Shown here: piece by piece, positions 22,485 to 34,397 of the stretch
Position numbering within the stretch: position 1 is the first letter of the stretch
How the letters are laid out: each line of letters begins with the position of its first letter
Assembly (NCBI GenBank): GCA_037577475.1
Contig: CM075187.1
Span: forward strand, 1,960,046-2,024,045
DNA from: Chaunax sp. Z400
Lineage: Eukaryota > Chordata > Actinopteri > Lophiiformes > Chaunacidae
Reading direction: 5' to 3'
Length of the DNA: 64,000 nucleotides
The notes under the pieces: generated by a model
What the model was told of the DNA's origin: nothing
The model's database searches: none
Seen by the model: only the letters and a program-made list of their open reading frames with translations
Program-made: the position numbers and the translations under genes

Positions 22485-25400
22485 TTAAACTGTCCTGTCG
22501 GCTCCTGTGCGCTTTCGCACAACCTTCTCCTCGTTCACTTGGTCTACAGCGAGCGTCTCCAGCTCAGCTTGCGGTGGGGCCTGCAGAGGTGCGCCGTGGG
22601 GGATGCGGTGCGCCACGCCCACATGAGCCCTGTACTGCCGGTCCCGAGCGGTGCTGTGACGAGGGCTGGCCGTGGCACCCAGGGGAGCGGCAGGGGGGCG
22701 CTCGGAGGCGATGGGAGGGATAACGGCTGGCCGCTCTCGCACCACCTGCAGTTCAGGGGACTCCCTCCCAGCTTGCAGGAAGGGTGTGGGGTCAGGCATG
22801 GCGTCCACCGACTCCCGCAGGACCAGCCGTCTGCCATCTGAGCCGATCCGGTACACCTCCGTCAGCTCCGGGTGTAGAGGCTGCGAGAGACTCTTCTTCA
22901 TGCGGCGCCGCGGGGTTTCAGGCTGCCTGTCTTTGGCCGGAGGAGGAGGCGTGGGTTTGTATGTCGTCACCGGACTGACGTTGGGGCTCGCCTCAGACGA
23001 GCTGCCGGCTAACAGCTTCTTCTTGGTGGCGTGGAGCTGGGAGGTGAGGTAAGCGATGGTGCTCGCTCTCTGCTCAAGCTCACCGGACAGAATGGCCAGC
23101 TTGTGGCTCTTCATCTTCAGCTCCTCCAGGTACTTCTTCTCCCTCTCCTTGATGGTGTTTTCCAGGACGGAGATCATGGCGTTCTTCTGCTCAAGGTCCC
23201 GGAGCAGCTCCGTGTTCTCCTCCTCCTTCTTCTTCAGCTGGGCCTCCAGCTCCTCACACCTCCTTTGCAGCTCCCTGCACCGGACCTCACCGCTGTCTGC
23301 ACACAGTGAAAAACAGCTGAAACAGCAGCTCTGACATGTATGTACTGACACATACGTGTAGCAAAACTAGAAGATTTCTCAATGCTTGGTGAACATTACA
23401 GAGAAAACTGCTACTGTCTGCTTTCCTCCACTATTTTCAGCTCAAAGTTCAAATGGGAGCTGATGAGGCAGTTGGTTGGACTTCCTGTTGCTCGGGGCCT
23501 CCCTGAGCCAGAAGTGTTTGTCTGTTAGCTTCCAAATTAGCATCACTAGAAGCAGCACAAATTTTACTACGTTTTCATGTCAACATTATGGATGTGGAGT
23601 AAAAACTGAGGGAGTGAGAACAATTTAAACAGAAGATTTTTAGACGGTTTTCCAGCTCCCCTCCACTCTGATGATGATGTCACCCACTCTAATGATGATG
23701 TCACCACTCTGTCACCATTCCTGTAATACACGGCCATTATAAAATCTGAAACCAGCCAAAATGACCCCAAACCTAAACTGGGATTTCATGAAAACTAGTC
23801 TAGATATCAAAACGTCCATTTATCCCAGTAAAATCCAGTCTGGTGACCAGTTTAAACTTTTAATCAGTTTTCTACATTAAGGTTATTATGAAGCAACATA
23901 GCCCCAAACAGGGGAAGTTCTGACCTCTGTTCATGTTGATTTATCCTTATTTCTTATGGTTATTTTTCACAGTTTTTTTTTTTACGACTTTCAATAAAAC
24001 TGTTGCACAAATTGCTGACAAAAGACAGCAAACCATTCCAGATCAATCTGCACCTTTGATGTATTTTTTGCCTATGTGCTGGCAGTGCTACAGGACTAGT
24101 GGTGTACGGAGGAATAATAATCAGTGAGCTCACAGGACAGACACACCCTGGATGAATCATTAGCACATGAAGCTCAGACACTGACAGAGACAGTATGATC
24201 CTATGGAGACTCCTCTGCAGTGGGCCGAGAGCTCCAGTTTCACATTACAGCTCTGAACAGCAAAGGCACAGCTGACCTTCACCACTGCTGCCACCCTGCC
24301 CAGCCCCACCCAGTCACAGCCATGTTTGCATTGTCCAGTTCACAGGGATGATGAGATGCTGTTCCTGGTATATGTTCAGCCCTGCAGGAGCAGCTGTGCC
24401 CTGCTGCTCTAAGCCGGTTCAGGCTGTGCATTAGTGTGACAGATAATCTAATTTCCTGCACTCCAGTTTCTGAGACACTAACATGATAGTGCTTCTAAGT
24501 GGAGTTTGGATGTTGCTCAGGTCTGGGCCAGCAACATATAGTGATCATCAGTTAACTGAACGCAGCCTACTGAGGCATTCCTCACTGTGCTTCAGACCAG
24601 TATGATGACCGTGGAGCTGGTTCCCAGTCAGACCAGTGTTGTGACTCCATGTCATGGCCATGGTAACGTAGGGGGAGGGGCAGTCGGCATTGAGCAATGG
24701 GAGCTTTAATGAACAGCAGGGAGTTCCACAATGCAATGCTTCCAGGGTGGGACTTTGTTTCCAGGAAACAGACAGAGCCCTCTGCTCTCAGGCTGATGCA
24801 CAGAAAACACACATTTACTGGGCTGACTGTTGAACACTTCTGTCCTCTGTTCACAGCCTGAAACTGCTCTCTGAAATATGATAGATTATATATCTGCATT
24901 TTGAAGTCAGTCCAATTGTTCTCATGTTAGAGCAGTACCACAGACAGAGGGCTCACTCTATGGCACAGATAACATGTTACCAGTCATTCTACCTCTGCAA
25001 AAACATAATACTGATGGTAGCTAATGGCTATGGTTGGGTACCTTATGTCCACATTAAGTCTGTAATACTGAGCATCCATTCCTGTTCAATCAACTGGGCT
25101 TTTTTTCACTGTCTATGATGACGTTAGCTTAGCATTTCTAACACTCAACACACTACTTTCCTTAGCGACCTGCCATTTAGTACGTTAAGACAAGAGATGA
25201 GATTTTAGCATGTCTGAAACCTGAGGATGAAACCAATAGTGTGTGAATTGTGTACTATGTACCATGTGCCCTGCACCGTGTACTACTGTGTACTGTGTAC
25301 CGTGTGCCGTGCACCGTGTACTACTGTGTACCGTGTACTATATACTGTGTACTGTGTGCCGTGCACCATCGTGTACTATATACTGTGTACTGTGTACCGT

Positions 25401-26653
25401 GTGCCGTGCACCATCGTGTACTATATACTGTGTACTGTGTACCGTGTACTATATACTGTGTACTGTGTGCCGTGCACCATCGTGTACTATATACTGTGTA
25501 CTGTGTACTGTGCACCGTGTACTACTGTGTACCGTGTACTATATACTGTGTACTGTGTGCCGTGCACCATCGTGTACTATATACTGTGTACTGTGCACCG
25601 TGTACTATATACTGTGTACTGTGTGCCGTGCACCATCGTGTACTATATACTGTGTGCTGTGTACTGTGCACCGTGTACTATATACTGTGTACTGTGGCCC
25701 TTGGAGTTGGGGAGACGTGATTAGATTTTGTGGATTTGGATCAAGGTGCAGATCCAGGAGATTTCCTTTCGATCTTATAATTATAAATTCAGATTAGACA
25801 TGTTTTTATTAGCTACATGTAAATAGACTGATTATGCAGATAATAAAACCTTCTAGTTTTTGAAAGAAATGACATTATTGTTCATTATTATTATGATTAT
25901 TATTATATTATGTATTATTACAGAGACAGTAAAGGACCAGTGCTACTGACAGCACACTGAATGTCTGAATGTTTGTTCTGTACAGAGTAATGGTGACTTA
26001 CCTGAGGGATCAGAGCTTCTCACTGTGAGCTCATATGTCAGGTCTGTGGACAAAAGAAAGAAAGAAGAGGGCTTGTTACATGTCTGCATCCCATGTCATG
26101 CATGAAGCTGCAGCTGCAGATTAACAGTCATGCATGTTTAGGGAAGATATGCCGGTGCTTTCCATATGGAAACGGGATCAGTGAGTCTCCTCGTCTTTAG
26201 TGGCAGGTTAACCGAGGAGACAGGAAATCAGAGCATAGTGTTTTCCTGGAAGACTAACTTTATGTCCTCCCCTTGTGGAGGAGTATATCTATTACTGCTT
26301 GCATGCTCAATACAGGATTTGCTGTGTTGCATCGCTGCAATGCAGGCTCCCCTTTCTAATGCTTGAGTACATTTCCCATAACTCTCTCTAAAAAGGTTCA
26401 ACAGTGGCACCACAGCATCCTGTTCACATTTGGTCACAAGTATGGGATCATCATGTTCCATATGTTCTTATGAGATATCCTCTAAGAGGTTTGTTGGTCT
26501 GCTGTTTTTCTGCTCACCTGTGCACTGCTGCTGCAACCTGCGGATCTCTTCGTGCAGCCCCTTCAACGTGCTGGCATGGTCCTGCTGCAGGAAGAGCAGG
26601 TTTTTCTGTGCACTGTGCAGCTGATTCTCCAGGGTTACATTTGCTGATGCCAT
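22485..26653 (-). CDS. ccdc92: Coiled-coil domain-containing protein 92 (CCDC92), three coding exons
   Basis: CCDC92 is a centriole/ciliary-base coiled-coil protein reported to interact with CEP164. Coding exons on the minus strand: 26653-26518, 26043-26002 and 23296-22485, all with GT-AG borders and matching phase. They join to 329 residues (human about 331). The N-terminal coiled coil runs from about residue 5 to 130 (SAQKNLLFLQQDHASTLKGL, RRCEELEAQLKKKEEEN, LEQKNAMISVLENTIKEREK, ELEQRASTIAYLTSQLHA). It is followed by a proline-rich linker, the conserved ETPRRRMKKSLSQPLHPE, the DAMPDPTPFL motif and the basic C-terminus VVRKRTGADRTV. The 42-bp middle exon encodes DLTYELTVRSSDPS. The start lies in the second exon, whose acceptor is at 26685/26686. 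Long + strand frames over 22458-23334 are antisense shadows. Confidence 0.95.
23350..25200 (-). other. ccdc92 last intron (upstream part)
   Basis: Intronic on the minus strand. No nested gene was seen. About 23640-23720 has a short duplicated TGATGATGTCACC block. Unique sequence at about 24580-24900 keeps an open frame of 105 codons on the minus strand but lacks any domain, so it is regarded as chance or regulatory sequence. Confidence 0.5.
25244..25698 (+). repeat. GTGTACTGTGTACC minisatellite in ccdc92 intron
   Basis: A tandem array of 8-10 bp units such as GTGTACT, GTGTACC, GTGCACC and ATATACT. A longer mosaic contains GTGCACCATCGTGTAC, which recurs at 25361, 25406, 25472, 25562 and 25628. 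All three + strand frames stay open through the array, giving Cys/Tyr/Val-rich chance products of 156-184 residues. The GTAC and GTGCAC palindromes make hairpins likely. Confidence 0.95.
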
Positions 26654-26685
26654 GGCCGATTATGTTCACACACCAGCCTTGTAAC

Positions 26686-27200
26686 CTGCAGAGACGTGAA
26701 GTGGAGAGACAGGGGGAAAGAGAGGAGAGAGAGAGTAAACTAAAGTTGATCCACCAGGCCAACATGCTGTTAAATCCTCACTGTTTTGTGGTGCTCTCCA
26801 ACGCTGCTCTGTCTGGATGACAGATCGAACTAATCACTGTTGGATAATACCATAAAAAATCCTGTCAGAGATGCCATTTGCAATGTAATCAAGCCAGAGT
26901 ACAAACTGTAACCCTGCTCATAAAGGACAGAGCAGCAAACATGCAGAGGGTCCAGTGGCCAAGGACCACATACCTGTCCTTCAGTGAGGACCAGTGTTTA
27001 AATAGGAAGGACACACCTATGAATAATTATTAGAGGTCAGAATACAACCCTCTGCATCCTGTCCACCAAGACGAGGCTCCGTGTAACTAAAACATACTTG
27101 TGCCCCTGAAGTTCAGGTCATTTAAATCGTGTCCTTACAGTTCAGAGTGGACATGTAGGCGATCTTCATTAATAATTCTACGGTGAGGGCAGAGAAAGTC
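26686..27200 (-). other. ccdc92 intron 1, proximal part
   Basis: Intronic sequence just upstream of the start-codon exon; it contains a GAGA-rich block near 26705-26735. The acceptor for the start exon is CTCTGCAG at about 26686-26693 (minus strand). No gene was seen. Confidence 0.5.
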
Positions 27201-28070
27201 TAAACTACTATAAATAGGCACGACCTGTTTTTGTTCGCTGTAATTAGCCGGCAATCACTGAAATTAAGCTATTGATAAAACGCTTTTCTAATCTACAGTC
27301 TGATAATCTCATCAACACTACAGTAATTTCATTAGGACGTACAGTGGAAATGGTTCATCCTTAGCATATTAAATTCTCATCTAATGAATGTGGTTCATAT
27401 TTCAGTTTGTAAATAAATACAACAGGAACAACAGGAATTCTGCTTCCCTTTCCAAAAACAAAGAGCAAAAAGAAAAGAAGAATGAGAGCTGAACAGATGG
27501 AGACGTAACAGTGACACTGGGTGTGGCTCCTCACTGGACGTCCTCGTCTCCAGAGCCAGAGAGAACCAATTACTGGTCTCCACTCTGCCATACAGCTGCA
27601 CTGGGCTGAGAGTTAAGAGCACATTGATCCCTGCAGCGCCGCTCCTGAGTGCACAGAAAAGCCTCTTCCCTGCATACATAAAACATCCCAGAGCTGCTCC
27701 TTCTTACATCATCGGCTCGTCAACATGAATAATATATCTAATGACACCTCGCTGCACACACACTCTCCACTTTAAGCAGTTGTTTGTGCAAATGTCTTTG
27801 GCTTTACAGGGGGGGACAGGAGAGCATGTGACGATCAAAACGCAGTCAGAAAGAGAGCCAGCGGTGTGTCAGAACGGCTGAAGAGATAATCTATTATTGA
27901 TGAGTAATGTGAAGTCCTTCCGCTCAACTCTGAGCTGGAAGCATATCTCATCCCCAGCTCTTTCCTAGAATAGCTCGGCTCGCTTTCCATTAGCAAATAC
28001 CTGAGCCGTCTGTGAAACATGGCTCACGGACAACGAAGTCAACACAATAAAGTTAACGTTTCTTTATTCA
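27200..28070. promoter_or_regulatory. Candidate conserved non-coding elements in ccdc92 intron 1
   Basis: Two unique stretches, about 27120-27380 and 27700-28060, have even composition, no repeats and no coding pattern. They are rich in TAAT cores (GTAATTAGCC, GAAATTAAGC, CTAATGACACC) and GATAA motifs (AGATAATCTATTATTG). This is the usual look of developmental enhancers in fish introns. Conservation cannot be tested here. Confidence 0.3.
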
Positions 28071-28224
28071 GAGACAGTGTGACTGGAGATCCATCTGTTG
28101 CTCTGTTTTAGAAGATGAAGATTAATATCAAACCAGTCTGAGGTCTCTGTAGATCTTCTGTGTCTTTATATACTTAATATAAAAGTAATTCTTATTTGAA
28201 AAAAAAAAGTTATCCAATTACAGA

Positions 28225-28625
28225 TTCTCCAGTTACTGATCTATCAGCTTTCCCACTTCTAAAATTAACAAACAGATAAATAAACTTTTTGGACAAAGGC
28301 TTGATGACTTTGTAGAAAAGAAGAATTCATTGTGATAAAGAGCAGATAGGTTGACCTGGATGGCAGTGTTGGAAATGGCAGAAGAGATAAAGAATATAAC
28401 ATGAAGGCATTTATAGATTTAAAAAAATGCATTCGACATGACTGATTATGGATTATTGAAGAAACTAGAGGTATTAGAAGGATAGCATGAGAGTTGTTGA
28501 AGGTTAAGTATGAGGTTCCACAAAGTAGTGTGTGAGGCCCTAAATGGATTAAACTGTACAGAGTTAATATTTGTAATGTGTCTAAACTGGTAAAACTTGA
28601 GCTAGTTTTGCTGAAAGGGTTAGCA
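28225..28625 (+). mobile_element. Reverse-transcriptase fragment of a non-LTR retrotransposon
   Basis: Reading through several frameshifts and stops on the + strand gives motifs of a LINE reverse transcriptase: FGQRLDDFVEKK-like near 28290, RADRLTWMAVLEMAEE-like near 28340, the FIDLKKAFD catalytic-block equivalent near 28408 and VPQSSV-GP near 28510, then ICNVSKLVKL near 28570. This is the L2/Rex1/CR1-like type. It is short and decayed. Confidence 0.65.
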
Positions 28626-29454
28626 TGATAAGCTATAGCTTCAGCAAACGTGTGTTATGGGTCAATAATCTTGCGTTTCTATCTATTAGTAACATAGACT
28701 GAAATAAACTGAACTGAAAACACAAACATCTCAACAGCATTTCTCCACACTGAGAACATAAATAATCAATGAACTGCAGCAGCATGAAACACTAGCTAGC
28801 TGCTACTAGCTACACTAGAAGCTACTGGTTCCACAACAAGAGCTGAGCAGGCGCTGGTCCTCCTGTCATGAAGCTCTCTTTGTACTTCATCTTTGGCTTT
28901 AGTTGTGTTTTGTTGCATAATAGTCAACCAGGAATTTAACATAAATGAATCTAAGTTGAACCCTGTTAGGTCGATGAATGCAGCTGTGATAATTCTATTA
29001 ATATCTTTGTTATAAAACGACGTAGAAATCTGGATTAAACGTTGCTGGAATCTGTAGACTCTCCTCTTCCTTATAAGATACTACTATACTGTACTATAAT
29101 ACTATAGTAATAATATTATACTATAATACTACTATACTTCTATAAGATCGTACATGACTCACACCAGCCTACAGGATGCAGAGAGAAAACCTAAACAAGC
29201 TCGTCGTCTTTCTCCAAAGGATTTGTTGGTGTTTTTTTCTGTGGGATTTTGATTTGATTTGAAACAAAGACTGTTGTCATGCACATTTTTTCATTTGCAC
29301 CCATAACATGAAGCCCCATGACATTTTTAGCTGATGATTAATTGTCTTAGAAATAATTATGATGAACAATTGAATTGTCGTCTCCTGTACATTTTATCCC
29401 TCCATTATATGAGTCTGATCACTGTGTAATAATACACATTCACTTTATGAAGGA

Positions 29455-29960
29455 GAGGAGCCATTTATTAGCAGTAATGTTTATATTTAGACTCATCTGA
29501 AAGGCTATCAGCCAATCACCTGGAAGGACCTGCCCCTGTTGCCATCTGTCCCGGTTCAGTGAACTGGGTGGGGGGGGGGCTGTAGATGGGTTTTAGATTT
29601 ATGATATTAGCAGGTTTAACCGCAAAGTTTTTGCTGCCAAAAAGGGATCAGGCTCTCCATTTTTATTTGGCCTAAAACCAAAAGGTGCCCACAGTGTGGT
29701 GTTTGTCACTAAATGATCCATGAGGTTCACGTCAATAGATGCCCGTCTCCAGAGATAAACAGTGGTTGGCGCTAAAGGCTAATTTAATTCTCCTCTAATA
29801 GCAGGATAAGACCAACCAGATGACATCATTAGTGAATGTCAGTCAAACATCAAATAGTGGAGAAAACAACGTGTGAAATAGTGATGAAATATGACGTTTG
29901 TTTCATCAGCTGTTTTTAACAGATGAATGGAAACCATTTTAACCATTATAACAGCAAATG
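29455..29960 (+). repeat. Dispersed 500-bp repeat, copy A
   Basis: This matches 54945-55425 in the same orientation over about 500 bp: TTTAGACTCATCTGA, CAGCCAATCACCTG, CAGTGAACTGGGTGG, TTTAATTCTCC and ATGACATCATTA occur in the same order and spacing. Neither copy has a long frame, so it is probably a non-autonomous mobile element of unknown class. Confidence 0.7.
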
Positions 29961-31467
29961 ATCAAATACTGGCAATCAGGTGATTATGGAAGAATTGTGA
30001 CAGTATTTATGTGAAGTATGAAGTCATTATTCAGTCCAGTTTTATCTCAGTGGTGACAAAAAACATACTACAAAATATCATTTTTGACATTTATTACCTC
30101 TGCTGTGTCGTTGCCAGCATTGGTCTGTCTGTTGGCAGGATTACTCAAAAAGTTATCAACAGATTTTTATGAAACTGTTTCAGAGAGGTGGGGTATGACC
30201 CAAGGAAGCTGCTTTTTGTGGTGGTCTTCAAACGTTACAAAGCTTAGAATCTGAAGAAAACCCACCATTAATGAAATAATGAGAATAACTATCAAACTAA
30301 TAATCATACCAATGTGATCCAGATTCTCGGGGCAGGTTTTCATGGTCCAGGAGTCACATGATGGGGGTCAAACTATCAGGGGGGCTGGTGGTTTTAGGTG
30401 TAACGACATAATGGAGAAACTGAACTGCTTTGATGGAGGTTTGTGCTCTGAGTCACGTCTAGTTATACATTCATCTATTTTATTCAGTTATTCCACTGCT
30501 TCTGTGGACTTAAACCTATTTCAAGCACCATAAACAATTTGTCCACATGAGTAAAGGTGTATTTTTTTTTTACAAGAGATTTCAAGACTTTTCTAGTATT
30601 TGTGTGGAATGATCTCTTTTCACATTGCTTTGTTGTGAGCTCTTACAGAAAGCTGAGGGGATTTTGTTGTATGCAAACACTTTAAAAATGTGAATTTTAA
30701 GAAGATATGTAAGAATCAAGAAAACGCCCTGAGATTTCAGAGGGTTTAACAGGACTACATGTCAGCTGAAGGGAAGTTTGATACTTTCACTTCACATTTC
30801 AGCACCTGCATTGCGGACAGCACCCCAAATTCACACTTCATATTGAACCGGTGCTGGAGCAACGCAGCTGCCAGAGGATCGTTACTTTACACACAGGACG
30901 GGACCTTCTGTATCACCAAAACAAAGATGAGTCGTAAACATGTCGTCCTGTTGTTTATGTACTTCTGGATGCCATCACTGCATCACCTCAAAGGCTGTCC
31001 TCGCTGCTAATGTCATGTTCAGAGAGGAGCTGTCCTGTTTCAAGCTAGCTCCGACGCCACACCAACCTCCCGTTATAATCTATCACCAAATAATCACCAG
31101 CTTTTGTCAAAGAAAATGACAACAAGATAACAACAATATGTTTTGTCGTTGTGACGTTGTGTTCTATAATATTCGGGGTACTTAAAGTCCACGAAAGAGG
31201 TCTTAATTTAAATTTAAGTCTACAAAATGTGACACACATGCAAGATTTTTATGATGAGGAAAATGGTAAGGGTATCAGGATGAATTAAAATACGACGTAT
31301 GGGTTTGTAAAAAAAAAAAAGCAAAAAAAAAAGCACAATGATATCAAAATAGTGTCATTTGAAAATGTCTTTGAATGAAAGACAGACAGAGGAAGTACGT
31401 ATGAAGCTTTAATTATGCTAACCTAGCTAAACAGCTAACAAAGCTACATCATCTTAGGAGCGCTTAC
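29961..31467 (-). other. ccdc92 intron 1, distal part
   Basis: About 30110-30345 carries one diverged copy of the dispersed 'AAGTTATCAACAGATTTTTATG' repeat. About 30740-31020 is unique sequence with a modest open frame (30759-31010, +) that has no recognisable domain. A-rich runs lie near 31308-31335. No gene was seen. Confidence 0.5.
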
Positions 31468-31605
31468 CTTGTGGCTAAAAATACGCGGTGGTTGAATATC
31501 TTATAAAAACTGTCGCTGAACTGAATAAACACCGGCCGGCTAGCTGCGTTCAGTCTTGCGGGGCATGTCGGTGATGCTGTCGGGCTCGCCTCGGTCGGGT
31601 GAGAG
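31468..31605 (-). promoter_or_regulatory. ccdc92: ccdc92 non-coding first exon and promoter
   Basis: On the minus strand a strong donor CCACAAG/GTAAGCG lies with the exon ending at 31468. The upstream sequence is CpG-rich (CGAGCCCGACAGC, CCGGCCGGTG), in contrast to its AT-rich surroundings. It is placed correctly to be the 5' UTR exon that splices to 26685. The exact start is unknown; 31.56-31.62 kb is a reasonable guess. Confidence 0.5.
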
Positions 31606-31944
31606 GGGAGGGTGGCTGTGCCAGTTTCCAATCATCTCCCTGAGCTACTACTAGACAAAATAAAGCGATGCATGATGGGAAACCAGGAGATAATTTATGG
31701 TGACAATCAATCACGGTTATTTCTAATCATGTCAATCAACATTAGTTATTGGAATTACAGCTTGAATTAAGAAATGAGGTGCTACTAACCTTGAAATGTT
31801 GAGGCAGCGGTTGTCAGGGACGTGCTTCAGTTTTTAGTAACCGTGCAGCGTCATCACCATAGCAACAGAATCTGTCACCTGTTCCATAGTGATGCACTCG
31901 CTCCATCTCGTGGTCGGAAAATAGCATTACTGCAATCAGTAAGG
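31606..31944. other. Intergenic sequence upstream of ccdc92
   Basis: Unique non-coding DNA. It contains GGTTGTCAGGGACG and GGTAACCGTGCAGCGTCATCACCATAGCAAC-like matter near 31810-31865, an X-box-like GTNRCC-RGYAAC arrangement (GTAACCGTGCAGCGTCATCACCATAGCAAC has the half sites wide apart). I do not claim a functional site. No gene was seen. Confidence 0.35.
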
Positions 31945-31946
31945 TA

Positions 31947-31989
31947 CAGATGGAAGCAAAATAATTCAACCCCCATTCTATATTAATTA

Positions 31990-32072
<83 letters not shown>

Positions 32073-33216
32073 TATCAGCTATTTGCAATAACCAAATCAC
32101 ACAATAACAGTTTAAATAGATAAATACAACAGATTTTACAAGCATCTTTCCCAAATCTATCCCAAGTCTCCTTTTCCTGACTCCTCAGTCTCTAAATGAT
32201 CCTTAATGACCAGCATCTCTAGTTCTTTGTAGACCATTTAGCTGCTATGACCTGCTGCAAACATGATGCAGATCCAGACACCAGCTTCCTGCAGCGTTCC
32301 TGAGGAATCTTAGCCCATTCCTCATGGACAAAGGCCTCCAGTTCTGGAATATTCCTGGTTTACCTGCTGCAACCACCTTCTTCAGATCCCACCAGAGGTT
32401 TTCTCTGGATTCCAGTCAGGTGACTGTGACGGCCTCTAGAATGATCCAGGACTTCTTCTGAAACCAGGCCTTGGTGGACTCTGAGGTCTGCTTGGGATCA
32501 TTGTCCTTTTAGCTTCATCTTCCTCACAGATGGAGACGTTTTCTTCTAGGATTTCCTGATCCTTGATGGAATCCATCTGACCCTCTACAGGCTGCAGGTT
32601 TCCAGTGGTCTAGGAAGCAAAGCAGCCCCAGAGCCTCACTGATCCACCGCCATGCTTCACTGTAGGTAGGCTGTTCTTTTCAGCATCAGCTTCATTCTTC
32701 CTCCTCCAGACATACCGCTGATCCAGAGGCCCCAAAAGTTCCAGTTTGGTTGCATGGCTCCACAGAACAGCATCCCAGAACTTCTGGGTCTGATCTAGAT
32801 GGTTCTGAGCTACTGGAGCCCACTTTTCTGGAGCTTCTGGGTCAGCAGTGGTGAAGGTCTTGGAGTTCATGGAGCCCTGATGTCAATTTAGGCCTTAACA
32901 GAAAAACCTTTGGGACTCAGTAAGTAAGTAAAAGTAAAGATAAAGTAAGTCTATGAAGGTCTCAGTGTTTTAACTCCATCTGATCTGTAAATGTGTCTCT
33001 GATGAGGATGAGATTCAGGTTGGATCATTTAGAGACTGAGGAGTCAGGAAAAGCAGACTTTTTGGTTAGATTTGGGGAAAATATTTGTAATATTTGGTGT
33101 ATTGATGTATTTGAACTGTTCTTGTGTGATTTGATTATTGCAAACAGCTGATAAATAGTAGATTTTGCCAGTAAACCTGACATACAATGAGGGTTGAATA
33201 ATTTTGCTTCCAACTG
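31947..33216 (-). mobile_element. Tc1-like transposon, near full length, coding-dead
   Basis: The terminal inverted repeats are visible: the left end reads CAGATGGAAGCAAAATAATT and the right end, reversed, CAGTTGGAAGCAAAATTATT. TA dinucleotides flank both (31945-31946 and 33217-33218), the target duplication of Tc1/mariner. The transposase reads on the minus strand. An intact block (32610-32870) carries RYVWRRKNEA and PTVKHGGGSVRLWGCFAS, the central DDE region. Other parts are shifted or stopped, so it is inactive. An (AT)n tract of about 75 bp has expanded inside the left end. Confidence 0.9.
31994..32068. repeat. (AT)n microsatellite
   Basis: About 37 uninterrupted AT dinucleotides inside the left end of the Tc1-like element. 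Confidence 0.95.
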
Positions 33217-33479
33217 TATCTGATCATTGCTTTTTTGTTACTACAGTGTGTTTATGTGTCAGGTTTAATGTCATCATGTGTTGAACTGCTCATTCATGAA
33301 AACAGATGAAGGCTGATGGACAGCAGAGGGGAGTGTTGCCCTTCAGTGGCACATACTGAAATCACTGAATCACATGTTGACAGTCTTACTGTCTTCACTG
33401 CTTTCATTTCAACAATAATCCTTTGTTTTTAAATTAATTTATTCATATTAGAAATTTATAGTTATTGAAGAAATGAAGA

Positions 33480-33990
33480 AATTCACTAATGGTGGTTTTC
33501 TTCAGGATCTAGATCAGGAACGTTTGAAGGTAAATTTGTCCCCTAACTGAATCAGTTTCAGCTCCAATCTGATCTCAGGTCAGTCTGGATCATTATTATT
33601 ATTTGTTATCTCACAGTAGTGAATTTTCTGTGAGCTCTATAAATGTAAACATTCTGGATCACCAGATCCAGAATTGTTGCTTGGATCCAGATCAGACTCT
33701 GATATGTTCTAGATCTTATGGTGATGTCATCGGGTCATTTTTGTCCAATCATTGTAGACATTAACCAGGGAGTTAGAAGATAAAATCTGGTAATTGTCCA
33801 GCAATGATAAAGAATCCTTTAAAATGATTCTGGATCCAGATGATGATCCGGATCAGGACCAGAATCTACTGGATTGTTCCTCCTTATTCTACCTCTACGA
33901 AGAAATTAATCAAAATCTGTTCATAACTTTTTGAGTAATCCTGATAACTGACAGACGAAACAATGCTGGCAAAAACATGACCTCCTTGGT
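33480..33990 (+). repeat. Dispersed GGATCC-type repeat cluster
   Basis: Repeated fragments include GGATCTAGATCAGGAACG, CTGGATCACCAGATCC, GGATCCAGATGATGATCC, AATCAAAATCTGTTCATAAC, TTTTTGAGTAATCCTGATAA and CCTTGGTGGAGGCAAAAATC. They belong to the same family as 12.1, 20.2 and 58.7 kb. Confidence 0.65.
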
Positions 33991-34308
33991 GGAGGCAAAA
34001 ATCCCACTTTTGTCTAGTTCTCCAAACATCTCTAGTCATTAGAGATCTCTGCAGAAGAGTGATCTCATTTTAACACATTTTTTTCATTAATATAAAAATT
34101 TGAAATTTAGCAACACATGAAAATAGATGTTTGGGTTATATAATAGCCAAAAGTATAATTGCATTTGTTTTTGAGTACTATTCTTGTTTATAGTGCTGCA
34201 GTGTGGAGGAACAACTGCTTTAAAAGAACAGCTCAATTATAATAATAATAATAATGGAAATAAGTCATTATTTCTCTGTCCCTATGCCAAAGGAGAAGGG
34301 GACTTAAT

Positions 34309-34325
34309 TAGATGATAGATAGATG

Positions 34326-34370
<45 letters not shown>

Positions 34371-34397
34371 CTAGATAGATAGATAGATAGATAGATA
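34309..34397. repeat. (TAGA)n microsatellite
   Basis: About twenty copies of TAGA with two interruptions (TGGA and GCTA). Confidence 0.95.

Noticed and set aside
22458..23334. Several long + strand frames (up to 127 codons)
   Set aside because: They are antisense to the last coding exon of ccdc92, whose GC-rich coding sequence leaves few stops on the other strand.
25227..25797. Frames of 156-184 codons in three phases
   Set aside because: Translation of a stop-free minisatellite; all phases are open at once, which is not a coding pattern.
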